Positions 1 through 8,851 of a stretch of DNA of 64,000 bases are shown piece by piece (within the stretch, counting starts at the first letter, position 1; every line of letters starts with the position of its first letter). This DNA is from Desulfovibrio sp. Marseille-P6017 (GTDB lineage Bacteria > Bacillota_A > Clostridia > Peptostreptococcales > Peptostreptococcaceae), in assembly GCA_900604495.1 (NCBI GenBank), contig UWOR01000001.1, forward strand, positions 1 to 64,000, read 5' to 3'. The translations under genes and the position numbers were made by a program. The notes under the pieces were generated by a model that saw only the letters and a program-made list of their open reading frames with translations, was not told the DNA's origin and did no database searches.

Positions 1-152
1 CTTGTATACTATATGAATAATATTATTAGTGTTTACTTTATATAAAAACATTACTTAATCTTCTCTACTTACCATTAAATAGCCTTCTAGATATTAACTT
101 TATTTTTAGTATTATTTCATAAAAATTCGATTTAGTTTTTAAAGTTAACATA

Positions 153-200
153 AAAAAAGAAAGTCTTTATGTTGTCTTATACACAAAAACTTTCTTTTTT
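153..200. terminator. Inverted repeat, possible bidirectional terminator
   Basis: AAAAAAGAAAGT at 153-164 is exactly complementary to ACTTTCTTTTTT at 189-200, with a 24-base loop. The T-run follows the stem on both strands, so it could end transcripts from either side. The rest of 1-397 holds no gene I can support: it is A+T-rich with stops in every frame and may be the 3' flank of a gene outside the window. Confidence 0.5.
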
Positions 201-397
201 ATAAACTTAATCTACTTTTAGGGAATTAAGTAAAAATTAATGAGCCTGCACTACATCCAAGTATCTTTATACTTATATCTTGGTTTTGTATCAAATATGC
301 TACTGCAAATATATTATTTCTAAACTAAATATAATAATCTTTTGCATTGTCAATAAGACTAAATCTATTACAGTTAGATATAATATACAATTAAAAT

Positions 398-1060
398 TTA
401 TCCATTCGTTGGTACTACTATGGGTTTCCTAGTCTGAATCCAAATTTTTCCTGGACCTCTAAATTTAGCAACAAATCCTTCACCACTTAGAAAAGATGAT
501 GCCAATCCGCCTCCAGCTAACTCTGTAGAAAATTCCATATCATTTTCCCATAATACTAGATGACTTGAATCTACAATATATTCTTCTCCTATACCTAAAT
601 TTATCTCATATATAGAACCGCAAGAATTTACAAATAAAGTACCTGATCCCACAGTTCTTAATCCAAATATACCTTCTCCACTACCAAATATACCTTTTAC
701 TTTAGCTTTAGTTTCTAATGTTATTCCTTCAGTACATGCTAGAAAATTTCCATTACTTATTCTATATTGCTTACTTCCATCTAATTCTACCTTTGTTATA
801 TCACCTGACATCGTAGGAGCTAGTAGTATTTCTCCATCTGATATTGCTTTGTACTCTTGAAGTAATGCAGACTCTCCTGACATAACTCTACCAAGCATTT
901 TGCCTATGCCTCCTGCCTTAACCTTAAGATCAAATGTTGGAGTCATAGCTACCATAGATCCTGCTTCCACTCTAAAAATATCTCCTCTATTTGCATTTAT
1001 TTTTAATATTCTGCTGTCTCCTTGACATAATAGTTCAAATTTATCTGTATTTTGATTCAT
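398..1060 (-). CDS. AIM24 / TIGR00266 family protein
   Basis: A 220-residue soluble protein with the look of the AIM24 (TIGR00266) beta-sandwich family: glycine-rich repeated strands, an N-terminal segment with VEAGSMVAM (about residues 31-39), a central GIFGSGEGIFGL (123-134) and a GGGLASSFLSGEG motif near 182-194. Family members are widespread in bacteria and fungi (mitochondrial AIM24), but their biochemical role is not established. There is no signal peptide or membrane segment. A strong AGGGGG ribosome site precedes the ATG. It is transcribed alone, divergently from the exported-protein gene at 1340. The family call is from pattern memory, not a search. Confidence 0.75.
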   Translation of the reverse strand: MNQNTDKFELLCQGDSRILKINANRGDIFRVEAGSMVAMTPTFDLKVKAGGIGKMLGRVMSGESALLQEYKAISDGEILLAPTMSGDITKVELDGSKQYRISNGNFLACTEGITLETKAKVKGIFGSGEGIFGLRTVGSGTLFVNSCGSIYEINLGIGEEYIVDSSHLVLWENDMEFSTELAGGGLASSFLSGEGFVAKFRGPGKIWIQTRKPIVVPTNG

Positions 1061-1339
1061 AACTACCCCCTATTATCTATGATAAATTTATAATATCAGT
1101 TATGCTATTTCATATCAATCTAAACAATGTTACAGTATTGTAAATTAATATATTACGTATATATTTATTTAAGTATATATCTAAAATATAATTTCTATTT
1201 ACATTCATTTAAATATATATTTTTAACAGATATTAAATATATTTTTGTAATAAAATGTAAATCTAATTGTTATATTTTTTATCTTTTTCTATTATATAAT
1301 ATATTTATACATATATTATTCATTAATCAGGGGGGTAAA

Positions 1340-2110
1340 ATGAAAATATCAAAGCTAACTTTAATACTTATTCCTATAATAAGCGTTTTTCTTATCATAT
1401 TTTATAAATTAAACACTAAAAGTATAATGTCTACTGCTATGGAAATCGAAAATTACAATATAGATATTATAAATTCAACATTATATGAAGATTATCTACT
1501 AACTAAGTATACTGTTGAAACTTTAGATGGATCTCAAATATCTGAGGATACAGCTAAAGTAATTCCTAAAATAATTTTAAATAATTCTAATTGTAACGAA
1601 ATTATTTTGGGTGAAAATGATTTATCTGAATTTAAAAGAGAAGTAACTTCTATATTTATACCTCTGAGCAAATCATTTAACTCTCTTAAAATAGAGTATC
1701 TAATCAAGTCATCTAATACTAACAATATTAAAAAATTAGTATTTAATAATGCTCTATTAAAATCGGATACAGAAAATAATCTATCTAAATATTATAATAT
1801 TAATAAGAAAATAGAGTTTAATGAATTTAATATTCAACTAAAGAGTTTACTTGTTGAAGATGATAAAGCACTCCTTTATTTCTTTACAGAAAACACTAAA
1901 TTAAATGAAGATAATTATATTGTAAAACTTAAATCTAATGATTTTGAAGATATTTTCTTTATTGAAAAAGTTAATAACTTAAAGGAAAAAAATCTGGCTC
2001 ATTACTATGTTCCTATGAATTATAATAGTGGTGATATTGACTTTAGCAATATTGAAATACATCTTATAAATGTTGATGATTATACTGAAACCTTAATATA
2101 TAATAATTAA
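1340..2110 (+). CDS. Exported or membrane-anchored protein of unknown function
   Basis: A 256-residue protein starting MKISKLTLILIPIISVFLII, an N-terminal hydrophobic segment (residues 4-20) that would be a signal anchor, followed by a lysine- and asparagine-rich extracytoplasmic part with no recognised motif and no cysteines suggesting a lipobox. The start is fixed by the ribosome site AGGGGGG at 1329-1335; the frame stays open upstream to 1127, but that stretch is low-complexity A+T-rich and has no ribosome site. A long perfect palindrome follows the stop codon. I do not recognise the family. Confidence 0.7.
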   Translation: MKISKLTLILIPIISVFLIIFYKLNTKSIMSTAMEIENYNIDIINSTLYEDYLLTKYTVETLDGSQISEDTAKVIPKIILNNSNCNEIILGENDLSEFKREVTSIFIPLSKSFNSLKIEYLIKSSNTNNIKKLVFNNALLKSDTENNLSKYYNINKKIEFNEFNIQLKSLLVEDDKALLYFFTENTKLNEDNYIVKLKSNDFEDIFFIEKVNNLKEKNLAHYYVPMNYNSGDIDFSNIEIHLINVDDYTETLIYNN

Positions 2111-2152
2111 AGTAGTGGCAAGATTTTATTAATAAAATCTTGCCACTACTTT
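2109..2152. terminator. Perfect palindrome between convergent genes
   Basis: About 22 bp of perfect inverted repeat (AAGTAGTGGCAAGATTTTAT and its complement) with essentially no loop, starting inside the stop codon of the + strand gene and ending 5 bases before the leuB-like stop codon. A bidirectional terminator is likely, although the T-runs are short on both sides. Confidence 0.7.
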
Positions 2153-2156
2153 AAGT

Positions 2157-3278
2157 TTACATTGCTATTTTTCTCATATTATAATTATTTTTATTTGATT
2201 CTTTTATACAACTACAAATTAAATCTCCCATTTTATCTGTTCCAACTAATTTTGTACCTTCACTGTAAATATCTTCTGTTCTATATCCTCTATTAATAAC
2301 TTCTTCTATTGATTTTTCTATAATATTAGCTTCATCATCTAACTTAAATGAATATCTAAGCATAAGTGCAACTGATAATATAAGTCCAATCGGATTTGCT
2401 TTATTCTTTCCTATTATACTTTCATCTGGATGATGTAATTGATTTGGTGTAAATAGTCCTTTACCGTTAGAATCTATTTCAGCTGAAGGTAGCATACTTG
2501 CTGTACCTGTTATTTGACTAAGTTCATCAGCAAGTATATCACCAAACATATTAGAAGTAAGTATAACATCAAACTTATCCGGATTTAATATTACTTCCAT
2601 AGCTGCAGTATCCACAAGATGATGCTTAACTTTTATATTAGGGTAATTTTTTGATGTTTCATTTACTACATCCTTCCAAAGTTTAGAACTTGCTAATATA
2701 TTAGATTTATCTATACTTGAAACTTTTTTATTTCTTATAATAGCAGAAGAAAAAGCTCTATTTGCTGATTTTTTTATTATTTCTTCATTATAATATTCTA
2801 AGTCACTTGCTTCTCTACCAAATTTACCTGTATAAGATTTCTTTTCCCCACAAATTACACTCCCAGCCAAATCTCTTACAATAAGAATGTCTATACCTCT
2901 TGAAATTATATTATCTTTCAATGGAGAGAATTCTTTTAAGTTTTGATTTAATGTTATTGGTCTTAAATTAGAAGTTAAATTAAGAGCTTCCCTTATTTTT
3001 AAAATTGCCTTTACTGGTTTTTTACATAATGATACAGAATTCCACTTACTTCCTCCTACATTTCCTATTATTACAGCATCACTTTCTAAACAAGCTTCTA
3101 AACTTTCCTTCGGTAGTGGATCTCCAAACTTATCTACAGCTTCTCCTGCACCAACTACTTCCTCTATTTTAAAATTATGATTATATATATTTGAAATTGT
3201 ATTTAATACCTTTACTGCTTCCTTACTTATTTCAGGACCTATTCCATCCCCTTTTATTAATACAATCTTATAATTCAT
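2157..3278 (-). CDS. Divergent LeuB-like (isopropylmalate/isocitrate dehydrogenase family) protein
   Basis: A 373-residue beta-decarboxylating dehydrogenase fold protein. Family landmarks are visible: KGDGIGPE (9-16), VGGSKWN (74-80), the substrate arginines in KIREALNL (R96), SNLRP (R106) and IVRDLAG (R135), catalytic lysine in DKSNIL (K191), and metal-binding aspartates in DTAAME (D223) and MFGDILADE (D247, D251). Two positions are odd. The usual GGIYFG active-site tyrosine aligns with Ile142 (GSVICG), and the NAD-binding loop, normally EPxHGSAPDIAG, reads TPNQLHHPDESIIG (277-290). No leuA, leuC or leuD gene is nearby; the neighbour is a divergent LysR regulator. Membership of the fold is certain, but leucine biosynthesis as its role is doubtful. 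Start supported by position, with no strong ribosome site seen. Confidence 0.8.
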   Translation of the reverse strand: MNYKIVLIKGDGIGPEISKEAVKVLNTISNIYNHNFKIEEVVGAGEAVDKFGDPLPKESLEACLESDAVIIGNVGGSKWNSVSLCKKPVKAILKIREALNLTSNLRPITLNQNLKEFSPLKDNIISRGIDILIVRDLAGSVICGEKKSYTGKFGREASDLEYYNEEIIKKSANRAFSSAIIRNKKVSSIDKSNILASSKLWKDVVNETSKNYPNIKVKHHLVDTAAMEVILNPDKFDVILTSNMFGDILADELSQITGTASMLPSAEIDSNGKGLFTPNQLHHPDESIIGKNKANPIGLILSVALMLRYSFKLDDEANIIEKSIEEVINRGYRTEDIYSEGTKLVGTDKMGDLICSCIKESNKNNYNMRKIAM

Positions 3279-3390
3279 TAATCCGCTCTTTTATTTAATA
3301 TATAAATATTATTTTTAATTATTTTAACTTATATTTTCATAGTAAACTTAAATACTTATAATGTAAAATATATAAATTTATATATTCCTC

Positions 3391-3406
3391 ATACAAAAAA
3401 ATGTAT
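3391..3406. promoter_or_regulatory. Candidate LysR-type operator
   Basis: ATACA-N6-TGTAT dyad in the 219-bp gap between the divergent leuB-like and LysR genes. LysR-type regulators usually bind T-N11-A dyads in such gaps. The spacing here is one base longer than the standard form, so this is only a candidate. Confidence 0.3.
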
Positions 3407-3497
3407 GTATAAATGTTTTCCATCTAAATAAATGTATTTATATTTTTATAAAAGTTAAATATAATTTAGATTAGTAATTTATATAAAGGAGGATTTG

Positions 3498-4427
3498 ATG
3501 AATTCTAAAAAATTAAAATATATTATTACAATCGCTGAACTAAAAAGTATTTCAAAAGCCGCATCACATCTATTTATATCTCAACCATCACTAAGTAATA
3601 TAGTATCAAATATCGAAAAAGATTTAGGAGTTCAACTTTTTAATCGAACTACTAATCCAATTTCACTTACTTATGCTGGTGAAAGATATGTTGAAACAGC
3701 AAAAGAAATTCTAAGATTAGAACATAATCTAAAAAAAGAATTTAGTGATATTTCAAATATGAAAAAAGGAAAAATAACTCTAGGTATACCGTCTGTAAGA
3801 GGTACATATGTACTACCTTTTATATTACCTAGATTTTCAGAAAAATACCCAGGTATTGAAATTGAAATTATAGAAGGAGACTCTAACTTCTTAGAAGAAT
3901 CTTTAATTTCTGGGAAGGTTGACTTAGTTTTCACATCTCTACCAAGTAATAATAAGAAAATAACCTGTGAGGTTCTATACGAAGAAAAAGTAATGCTTGC
4001 ATCTAAAAAGGGGTATTTAGGAAAAGACTATTTACTTCCCAACACCTCAAATGTGATTGATATAAACAAGCTTAAAGATGTTGATTTTATACTAACTAAA
4101 AGAAATCACAGAATAAGAAATCTAACTGAAAGACTTTTTAATTTTTTTGATTTTAAACCAAATGTTATTTTAGAAACCTCTAATACTGCTACTGCATTTA
4201 GATTAGCAACGTCTGGCCTTGGAGTTTGTTTTGTTTCTGAAATGATTTTAAATACTACTAAAGCTATTTATGATTTTGATTTATTTCATTTAGAAAATAC
4301 ACCTATAAAATGGGATATTGCTGTTTTATATTTAAACAATTCTTATTTAAACATTGCTGAAAGATATTTTATAGATTTAGCCAAAAGTGTTTTGATTGAG
4401 AACTCTAAAAATGATATTAAAAATTAA
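3498..4427 (+). CDS. LysR-family transcriptional regulator
   Basis: A 309-residue LysR-type regulator. The N-terminal winged helix-turn-helix spans about residues 1-60 (ELKSISKAASHLFISQPSLS), followed by a linker helix and a periplasmic-binding-like effector domain (about 90-300). The start ATG at 3498 sits after AAAGGAGG at 3485-3492; a TTG three bases upstream is less likely. It is divergent from the leuB-like gene 219 bp away, the usual arrangement for a regulator and its target, so the target is probably that dehydrogenase. The effector is unknown. Confidence 0.9.
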   Translation: MNSKKLKYIITIAELKSISKAASHLFISQPSLSNIVSNIEKDLGVQLFNRTTNPISLTYAGERYVETAKEILRLEHNLKKEFSDISNMKKGKITLGIPSVRGTYVLPFILPRFSEKYPGIEIEIIEGDSNFLEESLISGKVDLVFTSLPSNNKKITCEVLYEEKVMLASKKGYLGKDYLLPNTSNVIDINKLKDVDFILTKRNHRIRNLTERLFNFFDFKPNVILETSNTATAFRLATSGLGVCFVSEMILNTTKAIYDFDLFHLENTPIKWDIAVLYLNNSYLNIAERYFIDLAKSVLIENSKNDIKN

Positions 4428-4431
4428 AATA

Positions 4432-4459
4432 GGGAGCTCTTATGCTCCCATTCTTTTTA
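4432..4459. terminator. Bidirectional terminator
   Basis: GGGAGC (4432-4437) pairs with GCTCCC (4444-4449). The + strand continues ATTCTTTTT and the minus strand TATTTTAATTTTT, so it can serve the convergent LysR gene and the 4503 gene. Confidence 0.65.
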
Positions 4460-4502
4460 TTTATTTTTATAAATAATGCCATATAATTATAATCTAATAC
4501 AT

Positions 4503-5024
4503 TTAGATAATTTCTTCCCACCATGCAAAAGACATAATACAACCTCCACTTTGTTGAGTATTAATTATATATGCCTCTATTATATAGTTCATACCTGGAT
4601 ATAATATAACAGAACCCGATGGATTCCCTTTAAAGTTCTGATATGGACCAACAGAAAAAGTCTCTGGACTTATTCCTTCAATTATACTTATATCTTCGCC
4701 ATAATATATTTTGCCTAATTTTTTTAAATCTTTTTTATCACCTTTATTACCTGATGCTATATTATATGATTCAAATAAGTTTCCTTTTAGTCCAGACTGA
4801 TAGTATACATTTTCAACAAAAGGAACATCTGATAAGTTTGCTACTAATACTTTATTTACATATATTTTAGCACCAGAGTTTATTGGATTAGATAAAACAC
4901 CTACTGCATTAAGTCCTGGTTTGACCTTAATCACTCCAGTTTTACCTCTAAAGTATTTTTGCTGTTTATTTTGTATATATCCACTACTTATATCTGCAAT
5001 ATAATACGGATATGATTTATCCAT
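4503..5024 (-). CDS. Unknown protein, DUF6143-like, second of a tandem pair
   Basis: A 173-residue protein with no signal peptide. Landmarks shared with its upstream neighbour: PYYIADISSGYIQN (6-19), YFRGKTGVIKVKPG (24-37), GAKIYVNKVLVANLSD (52-67), a conserved SGSVILYPGM near residue 136, and a C-terminal FAWWEE. The pattern resembles what I remember of Pfam family DUF6143 from spore-forming Firmicutes; I could not verify this. Ribosome site AGGGTGA overlaps the stop codon of the upstream copy, so the two are co-translated. No function is known to me. Confidence 0.7.
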   Translation of the reverse strand: MDKSYPYYIADISSGYIQNKQQKYFRGKTGVIKVKPGLNAVGVLSNPINSGAKIYVNKVLVANLSDVPFVENVYYQSGLKGNLFESYNIASGNKGDKKDLKKLGKIYYGEDISIIEGISPETFSVGPYQNFKGNPSGSVILYPGMNYIIEAYIINTQQSGGCIMSFAWWEEII

Positions 5025-5026
5025 TT

Positions 5027-5593
5027 CTAATCACCCTCTACTATTTTTATAGGTTCTTCCCACCATATAAACGATACAATTCCTTCTCCTTCTTTAGTAG
5101 AATCAGATAAATAAAGTTCAATAACAACCTCCATGCCTGGATACAGTATTACCGATCCACTATCATCTCCTAGTAAATTACTATACGGTAGTATCATCGA
5201 TGTTCGTGTACTTACTCCGTTGCTTATTTTTATATCTTCTCCATAATATATTTCACTATGAGCTTTTGTATTTTTTCCATAAGGTGCATTACTTGATATT
5301 ATATTATTAGATTTGATTAAATTACCCGTCGCACTTGCCGAATAGTATATATTTTCAGTAACTACTACATCTGATATATTAGCTACGGTAGTATTATTAA
5401 CATATACAATAACCTCTGAATTTTTAGGATTTTTCAATGTAACAACAGAATTTACTCCTCTTTTGAGTTTTACAACTTCTGATTTTCCTCTATAATATTT
5501 ATTTTCATTATTTTGTATATGTCCACTACATACATCTGATACATAATAAGGGCTTAATTTTTTAATCCCACATTCATTGTACTGATTTTTCAT
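5027..5593 (-). CDS. Unknown protein, DUF6143-like, first of a tandem pair
   Basis: A 188-residue paralogue of the downstream gene, sharing PYYVSDVCSGHIQN, YYRGKSEVVKLKRG, VYVNNTTVANISD, SGSVILYPGM and a C-terminal SFIWWEE. The start is taken at the ATG encoding MKNQYN because GGGGGA lies 7 bases upstream of it; the ATG 15 bases further upstream would put that ribosome site inside the coding region. It differs from its partner by extra N- and C-terminal residues. Divergence of roughly half the residues suggests an old duplication rather than a recent one. Function unknown. Confidence 0.7.
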   Translation of the reverse strand: MKNQYNECGIKKLSPYYVSDVCSGHIQNNENKYYRGKSEVVKLKRGVNSVVTLKNPKNSEVIVYVNNTTVANISDVVVTENIYYSASATGNLIKSNNIISSNAPYGKNTKAHSEIYYGEDIKISNGVSTRTSMILPYSNLLGDDSGSVILYPGMEVVIELYLSDSTKEGEGIVSFIWWEEPIKIVEGD

Positions 5594-5693
5594 ATCAATG
5601 TCCCCCATAAAATTTCTAAAAATTACTCAATATTATTATATGACTATATCTACAGAGAGTTCCTTTTACATTATATTCTGTATCTTGAATAAA

Positions 5694-5724
5694 AATAAGA
5701 TGTAAAAATAATTTACATCTTATT
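5694..5724 (-). terminator. Terminator of the glycerol-type operon
   Basis: AATAAGATGTAAA (5694-5706) pairs with TTTACATCTTATT (5712-5724). On the minus strand a T-rich tail (TTATTTTTATT) follows, just downstream of the DUF1667 gene. Confidence 0.7.
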
Positions 5725-5737
5725 CCTATAACGACAT

Positions 5738-6118
5738 TTATAATTTTTCTACAGTTTTTGCACTTACAATATTAACACCTGTGTTTAGTATATTTTTTAT
5801 TATTATATCTCCTACTTTTATCGGAGCATCTACTTTTATTTTATCTAGTTCTTTCATTACTTCAAACATCAAATTTTTTGATATTGATGATTCTGTTTTA
5901 ACTGGAAGTAAATGCAAATACGAATTTCCAAGCTTTACAGTGGTAGTTATAACTCTTTTGGGGTTTGTAAGCTCTTCTTTTGCATACTTTTCTCCCCTTT
6001 TACAATTATTCCCTTCTACTTTAAAATCGTCTCCTAAACATTCTACACTTAACTTACATCCCATTGGACAAACTATACATGTAAGTTCTTTTTTAGCTAA
6101 AACTTCTTCTAAACTCAT
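5738..6118 (-). CDS. DUF1667 domain protein, third gene of the GlpA/GlpB-like operon
   Basis: A 126-residue protein with an N-terminal CIVCPMGCKL motif (14-23) and a third cysteine in GNNCKRGEKYA, as in DUF1667 proteins, which commonly accompany GlpA/GlpB-like oxidoreductases in Clostridia and Thermotoga. The cysteines probably bind an iron-sulfur cluster and may link the two flavoproteins to an electron acceptor; this is inference. It begins two bases after the stop of the upstream oxidoreductase, so it is the last gene of a tightly packed operon and ends at a terminator hairpin. Confidence 0.85.
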   Translation of the reverse strand: MSLEEVLAKKELTCIVCPMGCKLSVECLGDDFKVEGNNCKRGEKYAKEELTNPKRVITTTVKLGNSYLHLLPVKTESSISKNLMFEVMKELDKIKVDAPIKVGDIIIKNILNTGVNIVSAKTVEKL

Positions 6119-6119
6119 T

Positions 6120-7364
6120 TTAAGCCTCCTCTACACTTACAGATATATTGCCTGTAATATTTTTTAATAAATCTTTACTTATATTAATACTTTCCATCTC
6201 GGATGGTATCATATGTTTTCTTTTCTTTTCTAAAATAATTTCATTATTGCTTTTTACAACGAGCTTTTTATTTTTATATATATTTCTTACTCTCATAAAT
6301 AAATTAACATCTTCATCATTTGATGTATCTATATTTTGAGGTACTATATACCCTATACCTTCTCCAGCTTCAGTACTCACTGTATCATTTTTTTCTAACT
6401 TACTTAGACAATACTTAGCTGCATTTCTACCAGCTATTCTACTTTCCTTTGTAACAAAATCAACTAAATCATGAACATGAACAACATTTCCACAAGCAAA
6501 AACGCCATCCAAATTAGTTGACATTGTATTATTAACAATAGGTCCACTAGTTCTCATATCTAAATTTACACCCGCACCTACACTTAGCTCATTTTCTGGT
6601 ATTAATCCTACTGATAATAAAACTGTATCACATTCTATAAATTCATCCTGATCTGGTATTGGATTTCTATTTTCATCTAGCTTTGATAAAGTTACTCCAC
6701 TAACCCTTTCTTTTCCATGTATATAACTTATAGATGTACTTAGTTTTAGAGGTATATTAAAATCATCTAGACACTGAACTATATTTCTAGTAAGACCACT
6801 TGAGTGAGGATTTATTTCTACAACTGCTTTTACCTTAGCACCTTCTAAAGTCATACGTCTAGCCATTATAAGACCTATATCTCCTGATCCATAAATAACT
6901 ACTTCTTTTCCTACCATATATCCTTCCATATTACTTAGTCTTTGAGCTGCCCCTGCGGTGTATACTCCAGCTGGTCTATATCCGGGAATATCTATAGCTC
7001 CTCTAGTTCTTTCTCTACATCCCATTGCCAAAACTATAGCATCAGCTTCTATATTTATTAATCCATCTTCTCCAATAGCTTCTATTGATTTATTTTCATT
7101 TATATTAAGTACCATTGTATTTAGCATGTAATCTATATTTTCTTTTTTTACCATTTCTATAAACTTACCTGCATACTCAGGTCCTGTTAGTTCTTCCTTA
7201 AATTCATGCAGTCCAAAGCCATTATGTATACACTGATTAAGTATTCCACCAAGTTCTCTATCTCTTTCTATTATAAGAACATTTTCTATACCATTTTTTT
7301 TAGCTTCAACTGCTGCTCCCAGTCCTGCTGGTCCCCCACCTATAATTACAATATTATATCTCAA
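6120..7364 (-). CDS. NAD(P)/FAD-dependent oxidoreductase, GlpB-like partner
   Basis: A 414-residue pyridine-nucleotide-disulfide-type oxidoreductase. The N-terminal FAD-binding GGGPAGLGAA lies at 9-18, a QCIHNGFGLHEF segment follows at about 44-55, the NAD-binding YGSGDIGLIMARR near 158-170, and a second FAD motif FACGNVVHVHD at about 289. Such proteins sit beside GlpA-like enzymes and DUF1667 proteins and are thought to carry electrons from glycerol 3-phosphate oxidation. It overlaps the upstream gene by 11 bases, implying translational coupling. A role with another substrate cannot be excluded because no glpK or glpF is in the window. Confidence 0.85.
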   Translation of the reverse strand: MRYNIVIIGGGPAGLGAAVEAKKNGIENVLIIERDRELGGILNQCIHNGFGLHEFKEELTGPEYAGKFIEMVKKENIDYMLNTMVLNINENKSIEAIGEDGLINIEADAIVLAMGCRERTRGAIDIPGYRPAGVYTAGAAQRLSNMEGYMVGKEVVIYGSGDIGLIMARRMTLEGAKVKAVVEINPHSSGLTRNIVQCLDDFNIPLKLSTSISYIHGKERVSGVTLSKLDENRNPIPDQDEFIECDTVLLSVGLIPENELSVGAGVNLDMRTSGPIVNNTMSTNLDGVFACGNVVHVHDLVDFVTKESRIAGRNAAKYCLSKLEKNDTVSTEAGEGIGYIVPQNIDTSNDEDVNLFMRVRNIYKNKKLVVKSNNEIILEKKRKHMIPSEMESINISKDLLKNITGNISVSVEEA

Positions 7365-8811
7365 CTAAATCACCCCTTAATTCTTTTACTTTTCCTAAAA
7401 CCACATTAGAATTTTCATAATCCTTTAATATTTCTTCAACAGGTACATTTAATTCTCTTGATAAAATCTCTATTACTCTAGGTCCACAAAATCCACCCTG
7501 ACATATTCCCATACCTGGTCTAACCCTTCTCTTAACTCCATCTACAGTTCTTGCTCCACAAGGTCTATTTATAGCATCTACTATTTCACCTTCTGTTACA
7601 CTTTCACATCTACAAATAATCTTTTTATATCTTTCATCCTTTTTTATTAATTCATTTTTTTCTTCTATACTCATTTGTGAAAACGCCTTATGCTTTTCTC
7701 TTATTGGATTAAAGTTTTCTTTTGTTTCTAATTCTAATCCTTCTTCTTTTAAAATCTCTATCACATATTCGCCAACAGCTGGTGCTGATGCTAATCCAGG
7801 TGATTCAATACCTCCAACATTTATAAAGTTCTTAGATATATCTGATGCAAATATACAAAAATCTCCTGTAGATGATGTTGCTCTAAGTCCTGCAAATGAT
7901 GTTATAGTTTTTCTAAAGTTTATATTTTCAATTGTTTTTTTAGACGCTTCTACAATTTCTTGTATACCATTTTTACTTGTAGTTATATCTTCCTTATCTT
8001 CAACTTCGTTAGCATTTGGACCAATCATTAAGTTTCCATGAACAGTTTGAGTAACTAATACTCCTTTTCCTTTTTCACTTGGACATTGGAATAATACATG
8101 ATTTGCAATCTTTCCTTCTGATTTATCAAGTATCTTATACTCACCTTTTCTAGGAATTATATAATATTCATTTCCTCCTATCATATTGTTTATTTTATCA
8201 GCATACACTCCTGCCGCATTTATTACATATTTAGACTTTATAATTCCTTGCGATGTCTTTATATTAAATATATCATCTTCTTTTTTTATATCTAATACTT
8301 CACTTTGAAGTTTCAATTCTACACCATTATTTATTGCATTTTCCATAAGTGCTATATTTAAGTTAAATGGACAAACAATACCTGCACTTTCACAAAGCAA
8401 AGCTCCAACTACATTTTTGTTAATATTTGGCTCTATAGAAATTACTTCTTCTCCAGTTAATAATTTAAGACCTTTAGAGTTATTTATTAATCCTCTTTTA
8501 TAAAGAGATTCAAGATGTTTTTTCTCCTCTTCATTAAATGCTAATACCAAAGATCCTATTTGCTTAAATTCTACTCTTAAATCATTACATAACTGTGGAT
8601 ATAACTCATTTCCCCTAACATTTAATTTAGCCTTTAAACTTCCTTCTTTAGCATCAAATCCACCATGTACTATAGCACTATTTGCCTTTGTTGTTCCTTG
8701 ACATACTTCAACTCCCTTTTCAATTACAATAACATTTATATCATATTTAGATAGCTCTCTTGCAATGGCACTACCTGTTATACCAGCTCCTATTACTGCT
8801 ATATCATACAT
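7354..8811 (-). CDS. glpA: FAD-dependent glycerol-3-phosphate dehydrogenase-like protein with BFD-like [2Fe-2S] domain
   Basis: A 485-residue DAO-family flavoprotein: FAD motif GAGITGSAIARELSKY (8-23), the family signature NSAIVHGGFDA (44-54), and a C-terminal BFD-like iron-sulfur domain with CRCESVTEGEI and CQGGFCGPR. This matches the anaerobic GlpA type, which oxidises glycerol 3-phosphate to dihydroxyacetone phosphate. It is first in an operon with the GlpB-like and DUF1667 genes. GGGGGT lies 6 bases before the ATG. Its 135-base leader contains an intrinsic terminator, suggesting control by antitermination. The substrate is inferred from family and context. Confidence 0.85.
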   Translation of the reverse strand: MYDIAVIGAGITGSAIARELSKYDINVIVIEKGVEVCQGTTKANSAIVHGGFDAKEGSLKAKLNVRGNELYPQLCNDLRVEFKQIGSLVLAFNEEEKKHLESLYKRGLINNSKGLKLLTGEEVISIEPNINKNVVGALLCESAGIVCPFNLNIALMENAINNGVELKLQSEVLDIKKEDDIFNIKTSQGIIKSKYVINAAGVYADKINNMIGGNEYYIIPRKGEYKILDKSEGKIANHVLFQCPSEKGKGVLVTQTVHGNLMIGPNANEVEDKEDITTSKNGIQEIVEASKKTIENINFRKTITSFAGLRATSSTGDFCIFASDISKNFINVGGIESPGLASAPAVGEYVIEILKEEGLELETKENFNPIREKHKAFSQMSIEEKNELIKKDERYKKIICRCESVTEGEIVDAINRPCGARTVDGVKRRVRPGMGICQGGFCGPRVIEILSRELNVPVEEILKDYENSNVVLGKVKELRGDLVEI

Positions 8812-8851
8812 ACTTTTACCCCCATATTTATATTAGTTTTTGAAAAAATAT

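Noticed and set aside
230..325. Short minus-strand frame encoding AYLIQNQDISIKILGCSAG
   Set aside because: Only about 30 codons between stops, with no start codon or ribosome site. It may be a gene scar, but nothing confirms it.
1127..1339. 71-codon in-frame extension upstream of the exported protein at 1340
   Set aside because: It is low-complexity A+T-rich sequence without a ribosome site, whereas AGGGGGG sits just before the ATG at 1340, which begins a normal signal anchor.
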